This document shows positions 42,750 through 51,831 of a stretch of DNA of 64,000 nucleotides, piece after piece (position 1 is the first letter of the stretch; each line of letters begins with the position of its first letter). This DNA is from Natronomonas sp. CBA1123 (GTDB lineage: Archaea; Halobacteriota; Halobacteria; Halobacteriales; Haloarculaceae), in contig NZ_WPCC01000001.1 in assembly GCF_009741925.1 (NCBI RefSeq), positions 124,001-188,000 on the forward strand. Direction: 5' to 3'. Both the position numbers and the translations under genes were made by a program. Below the pieces are notes generated by a model. The model was not told the origin of the DNA. It saw only the letters and a list, made by a program, of their open reading frames with translations, and searched no databases.

Positions 42750-43148
42750 TCAGTTGCGGCGAGCGCACGAGCGAAAGTAGATGACTGCAGTGTCTGTATC
42801 GACCGCTGCTTCGTCGGTTGCGAAGCGGTGCAAGAGGGTCCGAACTTCGTCACCGTAGTCGAATGTGTAGCCGTTCAATATGTAGAAAACGACCACAGTT
42901 CGGAGCGCTGTTCGTTTGTTTCCGTCGACGAATGGATGCTCCGCAACGAGCAGTCGCATCAGATGGACCGCTTTGTGGTGAATCGTCTCAGGCACCTCCC
43001 CGAAGAACCCCTCCGAAATGTACTGAAGTACGGATGCAATCGCGTCCTCTGACCGGACTCCTGGCTCTGTGTCGTCGCCTTCTGTCACGATTTGCTCGTG
43101 AAGGTCGAGGATGAGTCCGACAGAGGGGTACGCGATATCGTCAGGCAC
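42750..43148 (-). CDS. doc: Death-on-curing (Doc/Fic) family toxin
   Basis: 132 residues. The Fic motif is HPFVDGNKRTAL at about 71-82, close to the Doc consensus HxFxxANKRTA. SVGLILDLHEQIV and EPGVRSEDAIASVLQ are usual N-terminal parts, and FYILNGYTFDYGDEV follows the motif. Doc proteins phosphorylate EF-Tu in bacteria. The archaeal target is not known. The small acidic gene follows it, so antitoxin order would be reversed from Phd-Doc. Confidence 0.8.
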   Translation of the reverse strand: MPDDIAYPSVGLILDLHEQIVTEGDDTEPGVRSEDAIASVLQYISEGFFGEVPETIHHKAVHLMRLLVAEHPFVDGNKRTALRTVVVFYILNGYTFDYGDEVRTLLHRFATDEAAVDTDTAVIYFRSCARRN

Positions 43149-43194
43149 GCGCTTGGTCTTTTCAAGCCCTACTTAATTATTGGTTTCGTCCCGT

Positions 43195-43464
43195 TCAGTC
43201 CCGCCGCCACTGGTACCCACAGTCGGTACAGATGTACAGCTCCGTCGGTGCTTCGTCACTCGACCGGAGTTGCTTGATATCCCAGTACGCCTCATCGTGG
43301 TTACAGTCGGGACACGGTACATCGGTCGTCGGCAAGCCGCGTTCGGTGTCGTCACCACGGATGGTGAGTGTCCGTTCCTGCTGCGTGTTGGTCGTCACGA
43401 AGGCACTTGTCTCCGATTTCGAAAAGGAATTCCCACAGTTTCGACAGTGCCAGGTCATGTCCAT
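43195..43464 (-). CDS. TFS/TFIIS-like zinc-ribbon protein
   Basis: 89 residues. N-terminal zinc knuckle HCRNCGNSFSKSET. The C-terminal ribbon CPDCNHDEAYWDIKQLRSSD, EAPTELYICTDCGYQWR closely matches TFS/TFIIS, including the acidic DE pair at the tip (SSDEAP) that activates RNA polymerase cleavage. It is probably an accessory transcript cleavage factor or a regulator that mimics one. GC hairpin copy 5 lies about 120 bp upstream. Confidence 0.75.
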   Translation of the reverse strand: MDMTWHCRNCGNSFSKSETSAFVTTNTQQERTLTIRGDDTERGLPTTDVPCPDCNHDEAYWDIKQLRSSDEAPTELYICTDCGYQWRRD

Positions 43465-43584
43465 CGGCTACCGGAGTGACCCACAGAAGTCACACAGCGG
43501 GCCACTAAGACAACTAGTTGACGCCGATTCGACTGCTCTGGAATGTTCGACTCAGGACATCGGTTGCAACCGCGGGCATGACGA

Positions 43585-43612
43585 TGCGCCCGCGGCCGTC
43601 AGGGCGCATAAG
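43585..43612 (-). promoter_or_regulatory. GC hairpin start-proximal element (copy 5)
   Basis: TGCGCCC (43585-43591) and GGGCGCA (43602-43608) around CGGCCGTCA, then TAAGAA. Same design as copies 1-4. It lies between two minus-strand genes, about 120 bp before the TFS-like start. Confidence 0.5.
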
Positions 43613-43656
43613 AAGCTAAGACGAAGGTAATGGCTGTTCTCGACTGGAGTCCGTTC

Positions 43657-43998
43657 TCAGGGCGACACGTAGTCTATCACCTGGTTCGTCACGTCCTCGA
43701 TACGTTCGTCGACGAGAGCGGTCAGACGGTGCTCGACGTCTGCCGCATTGTTGAGAGTTATAAGCGACCAGGGGAGGACGTGACTTCGTTCCCCGAGTGG
43801 TTGGCCTTCGTAGTCGTCGTCTCTGAGTCTGAATGACTCCTCGTGATAGGTCTTCGTAGAAATGAGGGCCGTGATGATCTGGGTTCCGTGATTCGGGAGT
43901 TGCGGGGCCCCGAGCACGAGCATCGGGCGACCTTTCTCCGAGAGAGGATCACTCGCCCACACGATGTCACCGCGTGCTAAATCTTTGAACGCAGTCAC
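43657..43998 (-). CDS. PemK/MazF-like toxin
   Basis: 113 residues. DLARGDIVWASDPLSEKGRP, MLVLGAPQLPNHGTQIITAL and ISTKTY match the PemK/MazF SH3-like barrel, with the usual R-P of KGRP and the T/S of ALISTK. SHVLPWSLITLNNAADVEHR closes the fold. mRNA interferase activity is likely. Its start overlaps the HTH gene by 4 bp. Confidence 0.75.
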   Translation of the reverse strand: MTAFKDLARGDIVWASDPLSEKGRPMLVLGAPQLPNHGTQIITALISTKTYHEESFRLRDDDYEGQPLGERSHVLPWSLITLNNAADVEHRLTALVDERIEDVTNQVIDYVSP

Positions 43999-44348
43999 TG
44001 AACGTCCTCCATCTCGTCGGTCTGGAGGTCCTCAAGCCGCTCCTCGCCGTACTCCTCGTCCGCCGTCTCGTGGTGTCGGTGGAGCTGGTAGGCAGCTTGG
44101 AGTCGCTCCTCGTCGTCCGTGATCGCCCAGTATGGGCGCTTGTGCCGGACGAGCCCTCGTTCTTTCAGCCGCGACAGGATCGCGCTGACAGCGTCGGTCT
44201 CCAGTTCAAGTCGCTCCGCGATGGTTGCCGCCTTCCACGCCCGGTCGTCGTGCTCGTCGAGGAACAGCACGATTCGCTCGGTGTCGTTCCGCACTTCAAA
44301 CTCGTCAGCGTCCTCGAACTCCTCGATATCGATGGTGTCACTGGACAT
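43995..44348 (-). CDS. MarR-like winged-helix protein, candidate antitoxin of PemK
   Basis: 117 residues. ERIVLFLDEHDDRAWKAATI, AERLELETDAVSAILSRLKE, RGLVRHKRPYWAITDD is a clear winged helix. The acidic tail (EEYGEERLEDLQTDEMEDVQ) could bind the toxin. It is upstream of and overlapping pemK in one operon. Probably autoregulatory. Confidence 0.75.
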   Translation of the reverse strand: MSSDTIDIEEFEDADEFEVRNDTERIVLFLDEHDDRAWKAATIAERLELETDAVSAILSRLKERGLVRHKRPYWAITDDEERLQAAYQLHRHHETADEEYGEERLEDLQTDEMEDVQ

Positions 44349-44958
44349 ACGTTACTGTTGGGGCTGTGGGAACATAGCCATTTGGTTCGTTTGCTGTTTG
44401 GTTAGAGTGGTTCTGTGCCCAACGATGCGGGATAGAGTTACTCCGCCGACGTTGTGACGAGATGTAACTCGAGGTCCCCTGTCCAGTACGTCGTGAGCCC
44501 ACCCGGGCTACAGCGGGCGCACAGCTGTAGTGGGCTTCCAGGTGGCCGAGTTCGACACGGAATGGTGTGAGGCGGCAGCGCTGATCGCGGTGAACCGAAT
44601 GCTACTCACCGCGCAACAGTTTCCCCGCCCCATGGGCTGAACAAACGAAAAGACTTGACGAACCTCGGGATTGATTAACCAACATCAGGGAGCGTTTTTA
44701 GTTAAGAAAGAAGGGATCGGCTCCGGCGTATCATGCGGGAGATCACAGACGACCTCAACGCTGCCCCGATTGAGCACGACACCGTGAATCGCCTGTGCTA
44801 GCTCCCTCTCGACCGACATATCAGTTCATCACGCCGCCATATTTATAATCTATTTGAAATAGACAAATTTAATCGCAATTCGTAGTGCACTATATGGCGA
44901 AGGGATACAGAACGCGGCCAGTTACGAAACCCCGAGCCACTCCACCATAGCGATCATC
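44349..44958. other. Regulatory gap before the large ATPase
   Basis: No gene supported. Holds the weak third cassette relative (about 44555-44615), a TTAACCAAC repeat, and a TAGTGCACTA palindrome at 44883-44892 followed by TATATGG, about 70 bp before the ATPase start. Confidence 0.5.
44675..44705. promoter_or_regulatory. TTAACCAAC inverted repeat (copy 4, right arm degenerate)
   Basis: TTAACCAAC, 13-bp spacer, TTTAGTTAA. Same spacing as copies 1 and 3 with a decayed right arm, directly after the weak cassette relative. Confidence 0.6.
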
Positions 44959-47900
44959 ATGTTAGGAACGCCTCCGCTGACTCAGTCTCGAACCTATCTG
45001 GAGATTCGACCCGCAGACGAACCGCTCAAAGCAGACACCGTCACCCGCTCGATCACCGACCTCCATCGGTCGGTCGGCGACAGCGGGTTGCTCGGCGGCA
45101 CCGAGTACCCGACCTACGAGATGCTGATCGCCGCCACCGGCACCACCGGCGACACCGGCCAGCGCTCGCTGGCGTGGTACGTTGGCGTCGACACGCCCGA
45201 ACACCTCGATGCGACGCGTCGGGCGCTCACCGCCTGCCTTCCACACTCCTACGACATCGTCAAAACCGACTGTACCTACGCCGACCTGCTCAACCTCCCT
45301 GAGGTCGGAGACGATACAAGCACCGACGCCGACACACTGGCCACAGACGGCACGCTGACCGCAGAAGGTTCGATAGCCGACTCCAACCATAGAACAACCG
45401 ACGACCCAGCTGAAACGGCACCACTCGCGGACTGGGACGTCGCGGCCGTCGACTACCACGGTGTGGGTGACCGGCCGCGAGACTGGCAGTGTCCCATGAA
45501 ACCGATCGAGGAGTTCGTCGGCGCCGACGAGAGCACCGCCGACTGGCCGCTGTCGAGGGTTTTCAACGCGCTCGCCACCGGCGACGCGCCGGCGCTCGTT
45601 CAGTTCATCATCCAGCCGAAACCCGACTGGACGGCCGACCGCGACGACCGCATCTTCGAGCTCGAGAACGGCACTGATCTGTATCGCTACCTGATCGGTA
45701 AGTGGATCGCCGACTTCTTCACTGGCACCCATGACCGCGAGCGATCCAGCCACAACGAGACGACACCCCGCCGTGACCGGTACGACACGCATGCCTCCGG
45801 CACCCGCCATGACAGCGGCTACGGCTCCAGCCCAACCCAGTCGTCGCCGGATCTCCAGCCATCGGAGACTCGACGCATCGAGGCGCTCAACGCCGTGGAC
45901 ACCCGGCAGTCGTTCACGGTCAACGCTCGGGCCGTCGCGCTCGACACCGACCCTGATCCAGCGGATGCGACCTGCCGCCCGCTCGTCGATGCGTTCCAGC
46001 CGCTGACCGGCGCTCACTACTGCATCGAAGGCCGCCGCTACAGCTACGGCTCGAAAGCCGCCAACGACGTCTTCGAGGCACTACTGGACCGAACACTGCA
46101 GACGAATCCGGAGCGTCGCCGCCACATCGTCCCCGGCATACCGAATCGCAGCCCCGCGATCGTCGTCGGACCGGCCGCTCTCGGTGGCCTCTGTCTCACG
46201 GGCGGCCCTGCACTCGAGAGCGACGCCCGCCGCGCCCTCGAAACGACCCCTCGGGAACGAACCGGCTTAGAGCTGCCGCCACGAGCCGTCCTCAACCGCT
46301 ATCTCGAAGCCGAGGGCATGCACATCGGTCATCCCTGTACGGCCGACCGCGAGCCGCTGAATGCCACTGTGTCGTTGCCGCCCACCGTCCAACAGCTCCA
46401 CACCGCGATTACCGGGCAATCGGGGACCGGCAAATCCGCACTCGGCCACGGGATGCTCGCGGGGAACTTCGAGGCCACCGACGGCGCCAACATCTACATC
46501 GATTCCAAAGGTGACGGCGGCCCTGATGCCTATCTCCGAGCGCATTACGCCCGCCATGGGGACCTCGATGACGTGTACTACTTCGACTGCGCAGAACTCC
46601 TGCCCGGTCTCCCACTACTGTCCATCAAGCCCCAGCTCGACGCCGACATCGACCGCGTCCAGGCCGTCGAGAACGTCGCTGACCGCCACCTCGAAATCCT
46701 CGCCGGCTACATGGGCCAAGAGACGTTCCACAGTGCGCCGATGGCCGTCGACGTCGTCGAGGCGCTCATCAAGGCGCTGTTCGACCCGGTGCACGGCTCC
46801 GACACCATCTCCCAGACCGCGCTCTTGCAGGCGGCCGCCCGCATGCACCGCAGCGGGGAGGCGCCACCCGTCTCCGACCCGCATCTCCGGGAAACGCTCG
46901 ACGACGTCACCGCCAACAGCGACCGTGTCTTCGACAACATCATGGGGGCTGCCGGCCGCCGCATCCGGCAGGCCTCCAAGGACGCCCGCCTCGCACCACT
47001 GTTCACCCATACCGATGGCACTGACGCCGCGTTCGATCTCCGTGATCACCTGGACGAACAGTGTGTCATCATCTTCGACACCAGCGGCTATCGCGACGAC
47101 CCACGAAGCCTCCTGACACTCGCCATCATCTCGGAGCTGTGGACGGCACTCACACGCCGCGCCGAGGACGCCGATCCCCACGACGACCTCCCGCAAGTGA
47201 ACCTCTTCCTCGAGGAGGCGGCCGACATCGCGGCCTCCGAACTCCTCACCGACCTGCTCTCACAGGGGCGGGCGTTCGGCGTCGGTGTCACCGTCATGCT
47301 CCAGTTCCCGGAACAACTCCGCGACGATTACCCCCGCGTGTATCGCGAACTCATCAACGACATCGGTACCCACATCACCGGGCCCGTCAACGACGCCACC
47401 GGCCTCGCTCGGGCCTTCGCCACCGACGCCCACCCGGTCGACGACATCGCCACCCGAATCAGCAACCTCGAACGCGGCGACTGGCTCGTCAACCCCGCCG
47501 CGCCCTTCGCTGACACGCCACCCACGCCGTTCTACTGTCAGTCCCGCTCGCTCCCACCCGGCCATCCCGATGGTGAGGACCCACTCGACGAAACCACCAA
47601 TACATCGTACGACGCCCAACGCACACTGCTTGAGACCCGTATGTACCGTAAGTACGGCCTCGCGATCGCCGAACACACCATCACTACCAGTGAAAGCGAG
47701 GCAATCGAATCGACTCCCACTGACGGCGAATCCACACCCGACACCACGCCGCTCCACACCACTATTCCACACACCAACCGCCTTCCCGACTGTCTCACAT
47801 ACGTCGACGACCCACCCTATCCACTCGTTTGCACGGCCTGTGAACGGCGGTACGCGCCCTCGACAGAGGGCCTCCGCAACGCCATCCAGTGCTGTCACGA

Positions 47901-48714
47901 ACTCGCGGCTATCGACCGCGCCGACATCCCGATTACGACCCTCGACGTTCCGCTGACGGCCAGTGACCGGCGCCGAAGCCCCCTAAGCGACGCCCAACTC
48001 CGCTTTCTCGCCGCCATCTACATGGCCCACCAGCAGCGCTTCGACCCCGACATCGAATTCGACATCGTCCGTGACAGCATGGTTCGCCTCCAAGAGTACG
48101 TCGGCATCGATTCCGACGCCGTCCGCGACCTCATCGATGACGGCCTCCTCAAACGCGACTGTACCCATCCCCACTACCTCTACACCGTCACGCCCGACGG
48201 CCGCGACGCACTCGAAATCGAACACCGCGAAGGCATCGCCCACGGCGACGGCAAAGGCGACCTCAGCGAATCCAGCCTCCACGTCGCCCTCGTCGAAGCC
48301 GGCTACCGCTTCCTCACACAGGCGTACGTCGACACCCCCGACTCACCCGCCGTCGAGGCCACCCGCTATCTCGACGTCGAGGGCGGCCGCCTCGACGCCG
48401 CCGCACTCGACGCCGACGACAACGTCGTCGTCACCCTCGAAGCCGAACTCTCCAACAACGACACCCGCCGCGCCGTCCCCAGCGACTTCGATACGATGGC
48501 CGCTTGTGACCCGAACGCCAGTATCTGGGTCGTCAAGAACCGCGACGGCGCCCACGAAGTGCTGCAGGCACTCAACGACCCCGCCGAGGGCGACCCACGC
48601 GTCCAGAAAACCTACAGCGAAAACATGCGCCCACAGGACTTCACCATCGACACCGCCGGCCTCACCGACGTCTACACCTTCCAGACCATCCGGAACCAAC
48701 TCACGACCGAGTAG
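44959..48714 (+). CDS. Large HerA/VirB4-like ATPase with C-terminal wHTH and nuclease-like domain
   Basis: 1251 residues. The N-terminal 450 contain VirB4/TraC-like strands. The ATPase core has Walker A GQSGTGKS (486-493), NIYIDSKGDGGPDAYLRAHY, and Walker B VNLFLEEAADI (about 747-757), then GVGVTVMLQFPEQLRDD. A Cys cluster (CTACERRYAPS and QCCHE, about 958-981) may bind zinc. Residues 1014-1090 form a winged helix (LSDAQLRFLAAIYM). The end, EGGRLDAAALDADDNVVVTL followed by EAEL (D1146, E1161, E1163), fits a PD-(D/E)XK-type core. Probably the motor for DNA transfer or packaging of the island. Confidence 0.75.
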   Translation: MLGTPPLTQSRTYLEIRPADEPLKADTVTRSITDLHRSVGDSGLLGGTEYPTYEMLIAATGTTGDTGQRSLAWYVGVDTPEHLDATRRALTACLPHSYDIVKTDCTYADLLNLPEVGDDTSTDADTLATDGTLTAEGSIADSNHRTTDDPAETAPLADWDVAAVDYHGVGDRPRDWQCPMKPIEEFVGADESTADWPLSRVFNALATGDAPALVQFIIQPKPDWTADRDDRIFELENGTDLYRYLIGKWIADFFTGTHDRERSSHNETTPRRDRYDTHASGTRHDSGYGSSPTQSSPDLQPSETRRIEALNAVDTRQSFTVNARAVALDTDPDPADATCRPLVDAFQPLTGAHYCIEGRRYSYGSKAANDVFEALLDRTLQTNPERRRHIVPGIPNRSPAIVVGPAALGGLCLTGGPALESDARRALETTPRERTGLELPPRAVLNRYLEAEGMHIGHPCTADREPLNATVSLPPTVQQLHTAITGQSGTGKSALGHGMLAGNFEATDGANIYIDSKGDGGPDAYLRAHYARHGDLDDVYYFDCAELLPGLPLLSIKPQLDADIDRVQAVENVADRHLEILAGYMGQETFHSAPMAVDVVEALIKALFDPVHGSDTISQTALLQAAARMHRSGEAPPVSDPHLRETLDDVTANSDRVFDNIMGAAGRRIRQASKDARLAPLFTHTDGTDAAFDLRDHLDEQCVIIFDTSGYRDDPRSLLTLAIISELWTALTRRAEDADPHDDLPQVNLFLEEAADIAASELLTDLLSQGRAFGVGVTVMLQFPEQLRDDYPRVYRELINDIGTHITGPVNDATGLARAFATDAHPVDDIATRISNLERGDWLVNPAAPFADTPPTPFYCQSRSLPPGHPDGEDPLDETTNTSYDAQRTLLETRMYRKYGLAIAEHTITTSESEAIESTPTDGESTPDTTPLHTTIPHTNRLPDCLTYVDDPPYPLVCTACERRYAPSTEGLRNAIQCCHELAAIDRADIPITTLDVPLTASDRRRSPLSDAQLRFLAAIYMAHQQRFDPDIEFDIVRDSMVRLQEYVGIDSDAVRDLIDDGLLKRDCTHPHYLYTVTPDGRDALEIEHREGIAHGDGKGDLSESSLHVALVEAGYRFLTQAYVDTPDSPAVEATRYLDVEGGRLDAAALDADDNVVVTLEAELSNNDTRRAVPSDFDTMAACDPNASIWVVKNRDGAHEVLQALNDPAEGDPRVQKTYSENMRPQDFTIDTAGLTDVYTFQTIRNQLTTE

Positions 48715-48717
48715 CTA

Positions 48718-50042
48718 CCGCCGACGACTCCTGTCAACGCCGAGGGCAACTCTAGACGCGTACCCTGTCAGTCTCTCACGCCAGCCCGACCGATGGCCAG
48801 CTATGACGCTCGCCGGCGTCCCCAGACAGCGACCTTCCCAGCCCACATCAGTACGGTCGATGACCCGCTCTGGCAAACCGCGTATGCCCAGGTCAACAGC
48901 TACCCGATAGGGTTGTTAGCGCGCCACCTGCGCTCACCAAAATACTACAGTGCCGAATCTCCCGGAAGAATACGTGAACCGGGGATTCTGTACACCAACC
49001 AAGCGGGACCCACGAGTGGACGAATAGCGGACAGCAGATGGGATTCTAAATCAATCGATAGAGCGCGTCTCAACACAGGTTTGCAGGACGGTTGAAGAAA
49101 CCATCATTAGAACTATAACAAGAACGATATCCATAAAACCCACAGCAAGCGATACGGTGTAGCTAGCTATATGGCGGTATAGATTCCAGAATTATCAAAA
49201 TAAAGTTGTATCCTCCATCACACCGAACGTAGCTCAGACGCCCGATATCGAGCGTATGAGTTCGGTTCCGCCTCGATTCGAGTACACAAGCCTGCTCGCA
49301 CCAACACCGCGTCGATACCCAGCAAACCACCAGCAAGCGGCCGCCTGTACCGTTCCAGGACACCTCGAATCAGAGCAACCCAACCCCCGGGACCTCACTC
49401 CCGAACCCCCGAACGTCACAGCACAGTCCGACATACCCACGTTCACCACCATGCGACACATTCCATCTCCATACGCACCTTCACCATCCATAATGCTAAT
49501 TTTGGCCCCGAACTACAGCCTGTAACCACCTGTATTATTGCGGTTAAGCGACTCTCTGTAGAGACAACCAGCTGAAATTGTCCGAAATATCGTCGATATC
49601 GGGCTTTGTCATGGGGGAGTGGAGAATAGGTTAAGTCTCAACCGGTAGAATCAGCATCAGAAGGCTGCTAACCGCTGGTTTGTTCGCTGTAGTAGCGATT
49701 CGTGTGATGGAATTTCCGATTTCGCACACCTGGATTTCTACGAGTATGATTTCTACACAGGGCGAATCAGCCACTGACCGGAATGTATCGAGTGGAGCAT
49801 CCAGATTGTGGAAGATTATACCCTAGATAATCATACTTTTGAGTATGCAATTTCAGAGTACCATTTTCCTAGCGGGACGACACCCAATTTGCCAACTACT
49901 CGAAGCGTCCACTGGACTCTGAGACCGTTTCCGACGGGAATGCGCTTGGCCGCAAACGGAAGCCTAGTAAAGAAATCGCAAATTCGGAAATCTAGATTTC
50001 CGAAATCAAAAGTTCTACACTGATGGACGTGGTACGGTAGCC
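48718..50042. other. Long gap, debris and regulatory sequence
   Basis: No confident gene. A plus frame from 48793 reads DPLWQTAYAQVNSYPIGLLA, protein-like debris that soon loses character. 49256-49525 is open but has no motif. AT-rich sequence occurs around 49100-49210 and 49540-49560. GAGTATGATTTC (49740) and TTTTGAGTATGCAATTTCAG (49837-49856) resemble the repeats at 34540. A long palindrome lies at the end. Confidence 0.5.
49983..50004. promoter_or_regulatory. 22-bp perfect palindrome before the DUF234 ATPase
   Basis: TTCGGAAATCT followed by its exact complement AGATTTCCGAA, centred about 49 bp upstream of the ATG at 50043. Half-site-like ATTTCCGAT occurs at about 49711. Candidate operator. 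Confidence 0.6.
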
Positions 50043-51407
50043 ATGGATCGATTCGTCGATCGGGAAACCGAACTCGAGCAACTCACCGGCTGCTATGAGT
50101 CCGAGACGGCAGACTTCGTCGTGCTGTACGGCCGGCGGCGTCTCGGGAAGAGCGAACTCGTCCGCCAGTCGATTACCGACCGGGACGACGCGATCTACTA
50201 CCAAGCCGTCGAATCGACCGCCGAGAACCAGCTCGAACAGTTCGTCGACGCCGCCACCTCACAGTTCCCCGCATTGGAAACCGTCCGCCGCGACTGGGAG
50301 ACACTGCTCGAAGCCCTCGGTGGACAAGACGCGATTGTGATTATCGACGAGTTCCCCTTTCTCATCGAGGAGGATGAGTCACTGCCCTCGCGAATCCAGC
50401 GCGTCTGGGACACGGCGTTACAGGAGACCGGGATGACACTGGTCCTCGTTGGCTCTTCGATTAGCGTCATGGAAGACAAGGTCCTCTCCGGGAGCGCACC
50501 GCTGTATGGCCGCCGAACAGCAACGATTGACCTCAAACCGCTCTCCGTTGCTAATGCACGTCAGTTCTTCCCGGCGTACGACTCCGAGACCGCAATCACC
50601 GCATGGTCGATCTACGGTGGGACGCCGTATTATCTCCAAACGATCGATCCCGACGAGCCATTGGAATCGAACGTCCAAGAGACGATTCTCTCAGAACAGG
50701 GGCTGTTGTACTCCGAACCGGAGTTCCTTCTCCGCATCGAACTCCGACAACCGAATACGTACTTCAGTATTCTCCGCGCACTCGCCCACGGACGTCGGAC
50801 ACCCAACGAAATCGCGGGCATGGCTGGCGTCGAATCCAGTTCGCTCAGTACGTACCTCCAGACGCTTCGTCGGCTGCGTCTCGTCGAACGTCACATCCCC
50901 GTGACTGCATCGCCAACGGCCTCAAAACGCGGTCGGTATCGAATCGTGGCACCGCTGTTCCGATTCTGGTTTCGGTTCGTCTACGGGAGGCAAGACCAAC
51001 TCGGGCTGCTCGGGGGCGACGCCTACGAGGAACTCGTTGCGCCCGATCTTCCGGATTACGTCAGTCCGCTGTTCGAGCGCCTCTGCCAAGAGGCGCTCCC
51101 AGGGCTCATCGACCGGCGATTTCGGAACGTCGGCCAATGGTGGTTCAAAGAACACGAACTCGACGTTCTCGGTCTCACTACCGAGGGACTCGTCGCCGGC
51201 GAGTGTAAGTTCACCAGCCAGCCGGTGAGTGAAGGCGTCCTCGCCGATCTTGAACGAACAGCATCGGAAGTGCGGTGGTCGGAGGCCCCAGCAGATGGGA
51301 AACCACTCTTCGTTCTGTTCAGCCGCTCGGGATTTACCGACGACCTCCAACAGGTCGCTGACACGCGCCGGGATGTGCGGCTCTTCGGGCTCTCAGATCT
51401 CCTTTAA
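50043..51407 (+). CDS. Archaeal ATPase with DUF234 domain
   Basis: 454 residues. STAND-like P-loop VVLYGRRRLGKSELVRQSIT, Walker B AIVIIDEFPFLIEED, sensor VLVGSSISVMEDK, then a winged helix (SILRALAHGRRTPNEIAGMA, LSTYLQTLRRLRLVERHIPV) and C-terminal DUF234 (RNVGQWWFKEHELDVLGLTT, LVAGECKFTS) with the E-x-K nuclease-like pattern. This family is common in mobile archaeal DNA. The role is unknown, perhaps DNA sensing or defence. A truncated paralogue is at 34591. Confidence 0.85.
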   Translation: MDRFVDRETELEQLTGCYESETADFVVLYGRRRLGKSELVRQSITDRDDAIYYQAVESTAENQLEQFVDAATSQFPALETVRRDWETLLEALGGQDAIVIIDEFPFLIEEDESLPSRIQRVWDTALQETGMTLVLVGSSISVMEDKVLSGSAPLYGRRTATIDLKPLSVANARQFFPAYDSETAITAWSIYGGTPYYLQTIDPDEPLESNVQETILSEQGLLYSEPEFLLRIELRQPNTYFSILRALAHGRRTPNEIAGMAGVESSSLSTYLQTLRRLRLVERHIPVTASPTASKRGRYRIVAPLFRFWFRFVYGRQDQLGLLGGDAYEELVAPDLPDYVSPLFERLCQEALPGLIDRRFRNVGQWWFKEHELDVLGLTTEGLVAGECKFTSQPVSEGVLADLERTASEVRWSEAPADGKPLFVLFSRSGFTDDLQQVADTRRDVRLFGLSDLL

Positions 51408-51484
51408 TGTTTCAGATGGGTGGTCATGCTGGGGTATCCCCACACCCCTCGCGGTGAGTGAACCACCAGTGCCGAGGCGGCCAA

Positions 51485-51829
51485 TCACAGCCAATCAGGA
51501 GTAATGTACGTCACTGTTTCCATCGCCTCTCGGTCGTGGAACGCTTCGATAACGCGCTGGATGATGCGGTAGAGTTCATCTGGGGGAAGCGATTGGTCAG
51601 GGACGTAGAACACGCCACGATGTGAGTCTACAGGGATTTGGACGAAGTCGTCGTCGCTGGTGACGATTAGACGGTCCTCTTGGACGGCGTACTGGCAGAT
51701 CGTGGTGTCGTCGACTCCTTCGCCCAACTCACTCACGTCGACAACACGCTCGACGTCGTGGCCTGCTTTCTCGAGTTTGTCAGACAGTGGCGCTGCGATG
51801 TTCTCGTCAAGCAGAAACGACACCTCCAT
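51485..51829 (-). CDS. DUF5615 PIN-like protein, candidate toxin
   Basis: 114 residues. MEVSFLLDENIAAPLSDKLE has the LLDENI cluster, and RLIVTSDDDFVQ has the second acidic set. Same fold as 26202, and the sequences are clearly distinct, so this is not a recent duplicate. Partner DUF433 gene is immediately upstream on the minus strand, 2 bp away. Confidence 0.75.
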   Translation of the reverse strand: MEVSFLLDENIAAPLSDKLEKAGHDVERVVDVSELGEGVDDTTICQYAVQEDRLIVTSDDDFVQIPVDSHRGVFYVPDQSLPPDELYRIIQRVIEAFHDREAMETVTYITPDWL

Positions 51830-51831
51830 GA

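Noticed and set aside
44962-46017. 351-residue minus-strand frame
   Set aside because: Shadow of the large ATPase; composition (Gly/Val/Arg-rich) and lack of motifs argue against coding.
48793-49095. 100-residue plus frame after the large ATPase
   Set aside because: Begins protein-like but loses character and has no family motif; treated as debris.
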